From NCBI GenBank assembly GCA_031282905.1, contig JAITCV010000059.1:1-7779 (forward strand): a DNA stretch of 7,779 nt, given 5' to 3'. Source of the DNA: Azoarcus sp. GTDB lineage: Bacteria; Pseudomonadota; Gammaproteobacteria; Burkholderiales; Rhodocyclaceae. The position numbers and the translations under genes are program-made. The notes under the pieces are model-generated. The model saw only the letters and a list, made by a program, of their open reading frames with translations. It was not told the DNA's origin and made no database searches. Numbering within the stretch: the first letter of the stretch is position 1; each line of letters starts with the position of its first letter. This document shows positions 1 through 5,886 of this stretch, piece by piece.

Positions 1-603
1 GCTGTTGCCATTGCCCTTGAACGCGGTGGGCGCGTCGTCGAAGTTGCGTGTATTGTCGAATATCTCGGAACCCGGAAAACTCACCGGCATGAAACGGGTC
101 GAGGACACCTGCATGGTGCGCGTGCCCTGGTCGCCCGCGTAGGTGACCCCGGTGATGCTGCCCTGGAACGGCTGGGTCTGGGAACGATAACCGGAAAAGA
201 GGAAATCACCCGCGGCATCCTGGGTGTTGGCAAGCGAGAGCAGCGAGTCGAACTGCGACTTCATGTCGGTGGCGAAATCGTTCAATTCATCCTGGGTCAG
301 GATGCCATTGCCCGCCGCCACCGCGTTGACGCGCACATACTGGTAAATGTCGATCACGGCGGCGAGCTTGTTTTCCATCAGACGCAGGTTGTCGCCCGAA
401 TAACCCTGGTTGGTGCCGAATTGCTTGTTGATGCTTTGCGATTGGGTGATGTCGAGCGCGCGCGCGGCCGCGATCGGGTCGTCGGCGGGGGTCAGCACCT
501 TGCGGCCAGTCGCCACTTCCTGCGAAGTGTGCAAGATCCGCGACCACAGATCCTGGATCGATGACACCCCGTGGTCATAAATCATGTTGGTCGAGACACG
601 CAT
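1..603 (-). CDS. flgL: Flagellar hook-associated protein FlgL (HAP3), 5' part only
   Basis: FlgL is the second hook-filament junction protein. It is exported by the flagellar type III apparatus and sits between FlgK and flagellin. The visible 201 residues start MRVSTNMIYDHGVSSIQ and continue through TSQEVATGRKVLTPADDP, the conserved N-terminal helical signature shared by FlgL and flagellins (positions about 1-45). The helical D0/D1 region follows, then a beta-rich stretch with FLFSGYRSQTQPF (about 135-147), which is typical of FlgL. The start is fixed by an AAGGAG ribosome site at 610-615, six bases before the ATG. The gene lies 27 nt after the flgK stop on the same strand, so it is very likely cotranscribed with flgK. 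The reading frame stays open to the window edge; family members are usually about 300-400 or more residues, so the C-terminal half is missing here only because the window ends. No internal damage is seen. Confidence 0.95.
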   Translation of the reverse strand, partial: MRVSTNMIYDHGVSSIQDLWSRILHTSQEVATGRKVLTPADDPIAAARALDITQSQSINKQFGTNQGYSGDNLRLMENKLAAVIDIYQYVRVNAVAAGNGILTQDELNDFATDMKSQFDSLLSLANTQDAAGDFLFSGYRSQTQPFQGSITGVTYAGDQGTRTMQVSSTRFMPVSFPGSEIFDNTRNFDDAPTAFKGNGNS

Positions 604-630
604 GGTTTTCTCCTTGTCTGTGTCGCGCCT

Positions 631-2574
631 TTAGCGCACGATCGAGAGCAGTTCGTCGAAAAGGCTCTGGGCGATCGACATCACCTTGCCGGAAGCCTGG
701 TAAGCCTGCTGGTAACGGACGAGGTTGGCCGCTTCTTCGTCCAGATTGACCGCAGAGAGCGCGTTCCGGGTGTCGGTCGCCTGGGTCAGCAGCGTGGTCT
801 GGGCGGCTTCGTTCGCCAGCACCTCATGGGTCTTGTTGCCCACCTTGTTGACCAATTGCGAATAAGCCCCGCCCAGGGTCGTGGTGCCATCGAGCATCAT
901 CCGGGCGGTTTGCAGCGCGCCGAGCAGGTTGGCGTTGCGGCTGTCGGCGATGCCTTTTTCGGTCGGCATCAGATTGAGAACATCCTTATCGGCCGGCACG
1001 CCCGCCACGGTGAAGGTGAATTTGAATCCGCTGGTGTTGTGCTTCAGGGTGAATGTCTTGCCCGCGCTGTTGGAGGCTGGATCGAACAAGGCATCGGGAG
1101 CAATCGTGAAATCCGCCGCGGGGTCCACGGTAAACTTGCCCTGCGTGGCGTCATAGGTCAGCGTCACATCCCATGCCGACAGCACGCCATTTACATCGTT
1201 CATCACGATGTTCGATACCTTGGCCGTGCCCATGTTGGTGTTCGGCGTTTCGCTGATCACCGGATTTCCCGCCGCCACCTTGCGCGGATCGGTCACCGCC
1301 ACCGCCAGGTCGCGCGCCATGTGGCGGGTCGGTTGGATCAGCGCGGTCTCACCAGCGGCGAGTGTTGGCGTCGGGGGTGAAGTGATGGTGAGCCCTTCAA
1401 ATGACACTGTAGCGTTACTGCCGAAGGTGGTGCTTGTTCCGGTATCGCGGTTGGTCAGGGTGTAAGTCGTCACGCCATCGAAAGAGAGCAAGTAATCGCT
1501 ATCGGTGAGCTGGCCGAAATTTTCCGGGTCGATTTTCACGCTGGCCAGGGCATCGACGGGGATCTGTTTCGGCGCGGGCAAGGTGAAGAAATCGAGCCCC
1601 AGCGCGCCGTCGAGATCGACCCCCAGCTTGTGCTGGTTATTGAACGCGGTGACCACAGTCGCCGCGATCAGGCCGAGGCGGTTCTGGGTGGCATCGAGCG
1701 ATTCGCTGCGGAAATTGAGCAGCCCGGCAAGCTGGCCGCCATTCAACACCCGTTCGGGCAGGACGATCGGTGTGTGGGGAGGCGTATCGGGAATGATCGC
1801 GATATCCGAGCGTTGCGGATCATTCTGGTTGGCCACCGTGGCCAAGGTGGTCGGGGTATTGCCGATGACCAGGTTTTGTCCGCTGCCGATGAATACCGAC
1901 AAGGAACCGTCGTCCTGCACCTGGGTGGTGACTTTCACCAATTCGTTCAGTTCGCTGACCAGTTGCCCGCGTTGATCGAGCAGATCGTTGGCCGGCAAAC
2001 CGCTCCCCGCCGCCTGGGCGACGATGATGCGCTGATTCATCTCGGCAATCGCTTTGGCATAGGTGTTGATCTGTTCGACCGTGCTGTTGATTTCGTATTC
2101 CACCCCTTCGCGGATTTCGGCAAGGCGCGCATCCAGCCCCTGGAAGCGGGTCACCAGCGCCTGGGCGTTGGAGAGCAGCGCCTGGCGCGCGGCGGCGCTG
2201 GTCGGGTTTGCCGCCACTTCCTGCACACCGGCAAAAAAGTCGTCCATTGCCGGTGACAGCCCGGCGGTCGGGTCGGCAAGCATGTTGTCGATCTGGCGGA
2301 TCTGGGTGGCGTAGGTCGAATATTCGGACTTGCGCGTGCTGGCGGAGAGCACCTGTTTTTCCAGGAACTGGTCATAGGCGCGCGACACCGCCGCGATCCG
2401 GGTGCCATTGCCGAAAAAACCGGCCCCGGTAAACATCGGGTCGTGCGTGGTCTGGATGACCCGCTGGCGGTGATAACCCGCCACATCGACGTTGGCGATA
2501 TTGTGGCTGGTGGTAACGAGCTGGCTCTGCGCGGCGCTGACGCCGGAAAGACCGATGTTGAGCAAGCTGGACAT
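631..2574 (-). CDS. flgK: Flagellar hook-associated protein FlgK (HAP1)
   Basis: FlgK forms the first junction layer on the flagellar hook, outside the cell. The 647-residue product begins MSSLLNIGLSGVSAAQS and carries the rod/hook-family motif NIANVDVAGY at residues 25-34. The last 38 residues (610-647) start NLDEEAANLVRYQQAYQAS and form the C-terminal flagellar rod/hook helix that pairs with the N-terminal helix. The middle (about 290-560) is a low-conservation, Thr/Asn/Asp-rich beta region, which makes the protein a little longer than enteric FlgK (about 550). The frame stays open 59 codons further upstream. I chose the ATG at 2572-2574 because the conserved family N-terminus starts exactly there and GGAG lies 8 nt ahead (2583-2586). 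A sigma-54-type promoter at 2615-2630 would give a leader of about 30 nt. flgL follows. flgJ, the usual upstream neighbour, is absent. Confidence 0.97.
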   Translation of the reverse strand: MSSLLNIGLSGVSAAQSQLVTTSHNIANVDVAGYHRQRVIQTTHDPMFTGAGFFGNGTRIAAVSRAYDQFLEKQVLSASTRKSEYSTYATQIRQIDNMLADPTAGLSPAMDDFFAGVQEVAANPTSAAARQALLSNAQALVTRFQGLDARLAEIREGVEYEINSTVEQINTYAKAIAEMNQRIIVAQAAGSGLPANDLLDQRGQLVSELNELVKVTTQVQDDGSLSVFIGSGQNLVIGNTPTTLATVANQNDPQRSDIAIIPDTPPHTPIVLPERVLNGGQLAGLLNFRSESLDATQNRLGLIAATVVTAFNNQHKLGVDLDGALGLDFFTLPAPKQIPVDALASVKIDPENFGQLTDSDYLLSFDGVTTYTLTNRDTGTSTTFGSNATVSFEGLTITSPPTPTLAAGETALIQPTRHMARDLAVAVTDPRKVAAGNPVISETPNTNMGTAKVSNIVMNDVNGVLSAWDVTLTYDATQGKFTVDPAADFTIAPDALFDPASNSAGKTFTLKHNTSGFKFTFTVAGVPADKDVLNLMPTEKGIADSRNANLLGALQTARMMLDGTTTLGGAYSQLVNKVGNKTHEVLANEAAQTTLLTQATDTRNALSAVNLDEEAANLVRYQQAYQASGKVMSIAQSLFDELLSIVR

Positions 2575-2582
2575 GGCGGCGA

Positions 2583-2586
2583 CTCC
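2583..2586 (-). promoter_or_regulatory. Ribosome binding site of flgK
   Basis: GGAG on the minus strand, 8 nt before the ATG at 2574. It supports the short flgK start over the ATG at 2751, which would add 59 non-family residues and place the promoter inside the gene. Confidence 0.7.
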
Positions 2587-2614
2587 GAGGTTTTCATGCT
2601 TTCGGTGTCCTGAC

Positions 2615-2630
2615 TGCAAGAAGCCTGCCA
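2615..2630 (-). promoter_or_regulatory. Sigma-54 (RpoN) -24/-12 promoter for flgKL
   Basis: The minus strand reads TGGCAGGCTTCTTGCA, against the known RpoN consensus TGGCACGRNNNTTGCW. Both invariant dinucleotides are present with exact spacing (GG-N10-GC). Only two of the specified positions differ (C to G at position 6, R to C at position 8). The predicted transcription start is near 2604, leaving a leader of about 30 nt that contains the flgK ribosome site. RpoN control of mid and late flagellar genes is established in several Gram-negative groups. No activator (NtrC/FleR-type) site was recognised upstream. No sigma-28-type promoter was noticed in the same interval. Confidence 0.75.
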
Positions 2631-2756
2631 GGGCGAAAGCGGCAAAAATCGCCGACGTCCACGGCAAACGACGTCCCCCTGGGAGCGCGGCCATCTTGCC
2701 TGCAACGCCCGCGCTCCTCCGTTTTCGCTCCTCGCCATAACGATCGATCAAGTCAC

Positions 2757-2771
2757 GGCGGCTTTGCCGCC
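2757..2771. repeat. GC-rich perfect hairpin between the divergent units
   Basis: GGCGGC, a TTT loop, then GCCGCC: a perfect 6-bp stem. It is flanked by a looser outer inverted repeat, GATCGA at 2742-2747 and TCGATC at 2777-2782, with unequal internal gaps of 9 and 5 nt. No T-run follows on either strand, so it is not a typical intrinsic terminator. It could mark the boundary between the two transcription units or be a degenerate repeat element. Confidence 0.45.
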
Positions 2772-2812
2772 ATCGTTCGATCCGTTCAACCCCCTGATGT
2801 CTGAATAAGGAA

Positions 2813-2826
2813 TGAAACCGTTTTCA
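2813..2826. promoter_or_regulatory. Putative LacI/GalR-family operator upstream of the dioxygenase operon
   Basis: TGAAACCGTTTTCA is a 14-bp near-palindrome with six of seven pairs matching and a central CpG. That is the classic shape of LacI/GalR-family operators (TGNAANCGNTNNCA; Cra, CcpA and GalR sites share it). It lies about 130 nt before the dioxygenase start in the A/T-rich part of the region. No LacI-family regulator gene is in this window, so the binding protein is unknown. The identification rests on sequence shape alone. Confidence 0.4.
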
Positions 2827-2947
2827 AATAATCAATCCATAAAAAGTCATTTACCGCTTTCTTCCTGTTTCGTTAGCATGGGCAATAGCTCATCCATACC
2901 CGGAAAAGATCCGCTACCGGGGAATTTCACCGGGAAGCTCTATTCCA

Positions 2948-2952
2948 GGGAG
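2948..2952 (+). promoter_or_regulatory. Ribosome binding site deciding the dioxygenase start
   Basis: GGGAG, six bases before the ATG at 2959. The two upstream in-frame ATGs (2812, 2878) would add 49 or 27 residues that do not look like the family, and the longer one would place the putative operator inside the coding region. Confidence 0.7.
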
Positions 2953-2958
2953 TCGCAC

Positions 2959-3846
2959 ATGTCTACCTCCGCCGCTGTATTGGCTGTTCCATCGCAATCG
3001 TTTGAAATCCGCCCCCTGGCCGCGCCTCTGGGGGCGGAAGTGTTGGGAATCGATGTTGGCCGTCCATTGTCCAGCGCCGAATTCGACCGCATCCATCAGG
3101 CTTTTCTCCAGCATGGCCTGCTGATTTTCCGTGACCAGCATCTCACCCCGGCGCAGCAGATCGCCTTCAGCCGCTTGTGGGGCGAATTGCTGATTCATGT
3201 GTTGAAGCAATTCCAGCTCCCCGGTCATCCGGAAGTCTTCGTCATCTCCAACATCGTCGAGCAGGGCAAGCCGATCGGTCTGGCCGATGCCGGTAAATTC
3301 TGGCACTCCGACCTCTCTTACGTCGCCCCGCCCAGCCTGGGGGCGATCCTCTATGCCCAGGAACTGCCGGAGGAAGGCGGCGATACCTTGTTCGCCAGTC
3401 AGCAACAAGCCTACGACGCCTTGCCCGAGAGCCTGCGCCGCCGCATCGAGGGGTTGCGCGCCGTGCATTCCTATACTTCGCGCTATGCCGAAGAGGTGTT
3501 CAGCGGCGTAGTGCGGCCCACGCTTTCCGAAGCGCAGCGCGAATCGGTCAGGGAAGTCGTGCACCCGGTGGTGCGCACCCACCCCGAAACCGGGCGCAAG
3601 GGCTTGTTCGTCAATGCCAATTTCACCACCCATATCGTCGATCTGCCCGCGCACGAAAGTCGGCAATTGCTCGATGAACTGTTCGCCCGCAGCATCCATC
3701 CGCAATTCATCTACCGCCACCGCTGGCAACCCAACGATCTGCTGTTCTGGGATAACCGCGCCCTGATCCACCTTGCCACCGGCTGCCCCAGCCACCTGCG
3801 CCGCCGCCTGCACCGCACCACCATCGCGGGCGAAGCGGCGTTCTGA
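2959..3846 (+). CDS. TauD/TfdA-family Fe(II)/2-oxoglutarate-dependent dioxygenase
   Basis: Cytoplasmic enzyme of the family that couples oxidative decarboxylation of 2-oxoglutarate to hydroxylation of a sulfonate, sulfate ester or aryloxy-acid, which then breaks to an aldehyde or ketone. The 295-residue length is normal. The metal ligands are visible: H116 and D118 in FWHSD, and the distal H271 in WDNRALIH, 155 residues later (156 in E. coli TauD). T143 in GGDT and R282 (H271+11) match 2-oxoglutarate contacts, and R286 (H271+15) matches the sulfonate-binding R270 of TauD. H80 in ELLIH lines up with TauD H70, another sulfonate contact. TauD Y73 and N95, which hold taurine's amino group, line up with K83 and G112, so taurine is an unlikely substrate. 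The alignment was done by eye against a recalled sequence. It is the first gene of an operon with an ABC importer and an SDR. An aryloxyalkanoate (TfdA-like) or alkyl sulfate substrate is possible. Confidence 0.93.
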   Translation: MSTSAAVLAVPSQSFEIRPLAAPLGAEVLGIDVGRPLSSAEFDRIHQAFLQHGLLIFRDQHLTPAQQIAFSRLWGELLIHVLKQFQLPGHPEVFVISNIVEQGKPIGLADAGKFWHSDLSYVAPPSLGAILYAQELPEEGGDTLFASQQQAYDALPESLRRRIEGLRAVHSYTSRYAEEVFSGVVRPTLSEAQRESVREVVHPVVRTHPETGRKGLFVNANFTTHIVDLPAHESRQLLDELFARSIHPQFIYRHRWQPNDLLFWDNRALIHLATGCPSHLRRRLHRTTIAGEAAF

Positions 3847-3848
3847 GT

Positions 3849-3866
3849 GCGCCTTTCGCGCCTTTC
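3849..3866 (+). repeat. 9-bp perfect tandem duplication in the dioxygenase/binding-protein gap
   Basis: GCGCCTTTC occurs twice back to back just after the dioxygenase stop, in the only long gap (53 nt) of the operon. It looks like a small slippage duplication. No hairpin or T-run makes it a terminator. Confidence 0.6.
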
Positions 3867-3888
3867 GATTTGTTCGATCTCTTTTCCT

Positions 3889-3892
3889 GGAG
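3889..3892 (+). promoter_or_regulatory. Ribosome binding site deciding the binding-protein start
   Basis: GGAG, seven bases before the ATG at 3900. It favours this start over the in-frame ATG at 3870 and over the ATG at 3915 inside the tandem repeat. Confidence 0.65.
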
Positions 3893-3899
3893 TTTTGCC

Positions 3900-4982
3900 A
3901 TGTCCGAGCATCCCATGCCTGAGCATCCCATATCCGAGCATCAACACGCCGATGCGCCGCTTCGGCGACAACTGCGCCGCTTCCGCCAACGCTGGGCCGC
4001 GCGCGTCCTGGCCATGCTGGTCGGCCTGGGGCTACTGACGTCGGCTCACGCCGAGGGCCGGATTCGCATCGTCGAGCAATTCGGCATCGTCTATCTACTG
4101 CTCAACGTGGTGCGCGACCAGCAGTTGATCGAGAAACACGGCCAGGCCGCCGGCATCGATATCGCGGTCGAATGGCAAAAACTCTCCGGCGGCGCGGCGG
4201 TCAATGACGCCCTGCTGTCGGATTCCGTCGATATCGCGGGCGCGGGCATCGGCCCGCTGCTCACCGTGTGGGATCGCACCCTGGGCAAGCAGAACGTGCG
4301 CGGCGTGGCCTCGCTGGGCAATTTTCCATATTACCTGGTGAGCATCAATCCCAAGGTCAAGACCATCGCCGATTTCACCGAGCAGGATCGCATCGCCTTG
4401 CCAGCGGTGAGCGTGTCGATCCAATCGCGCTTCCTGCAATACGCGGCGGCCAAAACGTGGGGCGAAGCGCATTACAACCGCCTCGACCCCTATACGGTCG
4501 CGCTGCCGCACCCGGAAGCGACTGCGGCGCTGATCAGCGGCGGCACCGAACTGAACGGGCATTTCGGCAATCCGCCGTTCCAGGAACAGGAATTGGCGCA
4601 AAACCCCAAGGCGCACATCGTGCTCGACACCTATCAGTTGCTCGGGCCGAATTCGCCCACCGTGCTCTATGCCACCGAACGATTCCGCCGCGACAACCCC
4701 AAGACCTATGGCGCTTTTCTCGCCGCGCTCGACGAGGCCGCCCGCTTCATCCGCAACGACAAGGCCGCCGCCGCCGAAATTTACCTCCGGGCAACCGGCG
4801 CCAAGCTCAGCAAGGAAGACTTGCTGAAGATCATCTCCAACCCGCAATTCGAATTCACCCTGACGCCGACCAACACCCATCCGCTCGCCGAATTCCTCCA
4901 TCGCGTCGGCGCGCTGAAGAACAAACCGGCATCGTGGCAGGATTATTTCTTCGCCGATCCGCTACTGGGACAGGGAAGCTGA
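3900..4982 (+). CDS. ABC transporter periplasmic substrate-binding protein, SsuA/TauA (NMT1-like) type
   Basis: This protein captures the substrate in the periplasm and delivers it to the permease and ATPase encoded next. The product is 360 residues. Its N-terminus is unusual: a His/Glu/Pro-rich stretch of three five-residue repeats (residues 2-16), then a strongly basic stretch (22-35), a hydrophobic core (about 36-47) and a probable cleavage site AHA|EG after residue 51. The mature part starts RIRIVEQFG and shows the layout of the nitrate/sulfonate/taurine-binding family, including KLSGGAAVNDALLSDSVDIAG (about 94-114), which corresponds to the usual count-the-copies/D-I-A-G segment, and NFPYYLVSINP further on. 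The twin arginines do not fit the Tat consensus, so Sec export is more likely. It starts 53 nt after the dioxygenase and stops 4 nt before the ATPase. The ligand cannot be read from the sequence; an anionic sulfonate-like compound is inferred from the neighbours. Confidence 0.9.
   Translation: MSEHPMPEHPISEHQHADAPLRRQLRRFRQRWAARVLAMLVGLGLLTSAHAEGRIRIVEQFGIVYLLLNVVRDQQLIEKHGQAAGIDIAVEWQKLSGGAAVNDALLSDSVDIAGAGIGPLLTVWDRTLGKQNVRGVASLGNFPYYLVSINPKVKTIADFTEQDRIALPAVSVSIQSRFLQYAAAKTWGEAHYNRLDPYTVALPHPEATAALISGGTELNGHFGNPPFQEQELAQNPKAHIVLDTYQLLGPNSPTVLYATERFRRDNPKTYGAFLAALDEAARFIRNDKAAAAEIYLRATGAKLSKEDLLKIISNPQFEFTLTPTNTHPLAEFLHRVGALKNKPASWQDYFFADPLLGQGS
3903..3947 (+). repeat. 15-bp tandem repeat (three units) at the 5' end of the binding-protein gene
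   Basis: Units at 3903-3917, 3918-3932 and 3933-3947 each contain GAGCATC and keep the reading frame. They encode SEHPM, PEHPI and SEHQH. The first unit carries a second in-frame ATG (3915). The repeats lengthen the signal peptide's N-region with histidines and prolines. Confidence 0.75.
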
Positions 4983-4986
4983 ACAC

Positions 4987-5886
4987 ATGGATGCGCCATG
5001 CCATCCATCGTTGCACCGTCCCCCGGATACGGCCGCGCCCTTGCTCGCGGTGGAATCCGTCAGTCTCGAATACCGCAACGCGCGGCAGGAAGTCTTGCGG
5101 GCGACACATGAAATCAGCTTCGAGATCGCGCCCGCCGACCGTTTCGTCCTGCTCGGGCCTTCGGGCTGTGGCAAGTCGACCTTGCTCAAGGCGATTGCCG
5201 GGTTTCTTTCCCCGGTGAGCGGCAGCATCCGGCTGGACGGGCGCGAGGTGAGCGGGCCGGGGCCGGAGCGCATGGTGGTTTTCCAGGAATTCGACCAATT
5301 GCTGGGCTGGAAGACCGTCCGTCAGAACGTCATCTTCCCCCTGCTCGCCGGGCGCAAGCTCAAGCGCCGCGCCGCCGAAGCGCGCGCGGATGAATGCCTC
5401 GCCAAGGTCGGGCTGTCGGTATTCGCCAACACCTACCCCCACACCCTCTCCGGCGGCATGAAAGCGCGGGTGGCGATCGCGCGGGCGCTGGCCATGCAGC
5501 CCCGCATCCTGCTCATGGACGAACCCTTCGCCGCGCTCGACGCCCTGACCCGGCGGAAAATGCAGGAAGAATTGCTGCGCCTGTGGGATGAAGCGCGCTT
5601 CACCCTGTTGTTCGTCACCCACTCGATCGAAGAGGCGCTGATCGTGGGCAATCGCATCCTGCTGCTGTCACCGCGCCCGGCAACGGTGCGAGCCGAAGTC
5701 AACAGCGAACGCTTCGACCTGAGCAGTCCGGGCAGCGCCGATTTCCAGCAAGCGGTACAAAACATCTACCGCCAGTTGTTCGACGAGCCATCCGGCGCGC
5801 CCGCGCCCGACGATGTGCCGGACGCGCCGCCGAGCGCCCGTCGGCGCGGGTGGGCGCGCGTACTGGGCTTCATGCGTACAGCATGA
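4987..5886 (+). CDS. ABC transporter ATP-binding protein, SsuB/TauB type
   Basis: Cytoplasmic ATPase that powers the importer; two copies would pair with two permeases. All nucleotide-binding motifs are intact in the 299 residues: Walker A GPSGCGKST (57-65), Q-loop Q100, signature LSGGM (154-158), Walker B ILLMDE (174-179), D-loop ALD (183-185) and switch histidine H212. The signature ends in M instead of the common Q, a change that occurs in this subfamily. After the ATPase core, residues about 267-299 form a Pro/Ala/Asp-rich then basic tail ending RVLGFMRTA. This makes the protein longer than usual SsuB/TauB (about 255-270). The start is 4 nt after the binding-protein stop, with GGGAA about 9 nt ahead. 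Its last four bases overlap the permease start (ATGA), a sign of translational coupling. The family transports sulfonates, taurine, nitrate or similar anions; the exact substrate is not determined. Confidence 0.93.
   Translation: MDAPCHPSLHRPPDTAAPLLAVESVSLEYRNARQEVLRATHEISFEIAPADRFVLLGPSGCGKSTLLKAIAGFLSPVSGSIRLDGREVSGPGPERMVVFQEFDQLLGWKTVRQNVIFPLLAGRKLKRRAAEARADECLAKVGLSVFANTYPHTLSGGMKARVAIARALAMQPRILLMDEPFAALDALTRRKMQEELLRLWDEARFTLLFVTHSIEEALIVGNRILLLSPRPATVRAEVNSERFDLSSPGSADFQQAVQNIYRQLFDEPSGAPAPDDVPDAPPSARRRGWARVLGFMRTA

Larger units (their letters stand above)
2575..2958. other. Divergent intergenic region between flgK and the dioxygenase operon
   Basis: This 384-nt stretch has no supported gene. 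From left to right it holds the flgK ribosome site and sigma-54 promoter, about 120 nt of GC-rich spacer, a GC hairpin (2757-2771), and an A/T-rich stretch (about 2803-2880) with a LacI/GalR-type palindrome (2813-2826). Next to the dioxygenase start are three CCGG-containing blocks that could form competing weak hairpins (2899-2903 with 2917-2921, or 2917-2920 with 2930-2933). I could not pick a convincing -35/-10 pair for the rightward operon. The most likely place for its promoter is the A/T-rich stretch. Confidence 0.7.

Noticed and set aside
571..2256. Plus-strand open frames opposite flgK (571-1380, 1630-2256 and smaller ones)
   Set aside because: They are shadows of flgK codons, with no domain, ribosome site or family resemblance.
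631..2751. Longer flgK frame starting at 2751, including a hydrophobic stretch near its N-terminus
   Set aside because: The FlgK family N-terminus begins exactly at 2574 with its own GGAG site, and the sigma-54 promoter would fall inside the extension. The hydrophobic stretch is a chance translation of the leader.
2812..2958. Dioxygenase start at 2812
   Set aside because: The 49 extra residues are unlike the family, would cover the putative operator, and the ATG at 2959 has a good ribosome site.
3960..4052. Tat (twin-arginine) export signal on the binding protein
   Set aside because: Arg pairs are present (LRRQLRRFRQ) but the residues around them do not fit the SRRxFLK consensus; a Sec signal with AHA cleavage fits better.
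4268..5218. 316-codon plus-strand frame spanning the end of the binding protein and the start of the ATPase
   Set aside because: It is an out-of-frame shadow, rich in Arg/Pro/Ala, overlapping two genes with clear motifs.
2914..5622. Minus-strand open frames opposite the dioxygenase, binding protein and ATPase (2914-3813, 4095-4901, 4855-5622)
   Set aside because: Each lies entirely or almost entirely within a well-identified gene on the other strand and shows no recognisable domain.
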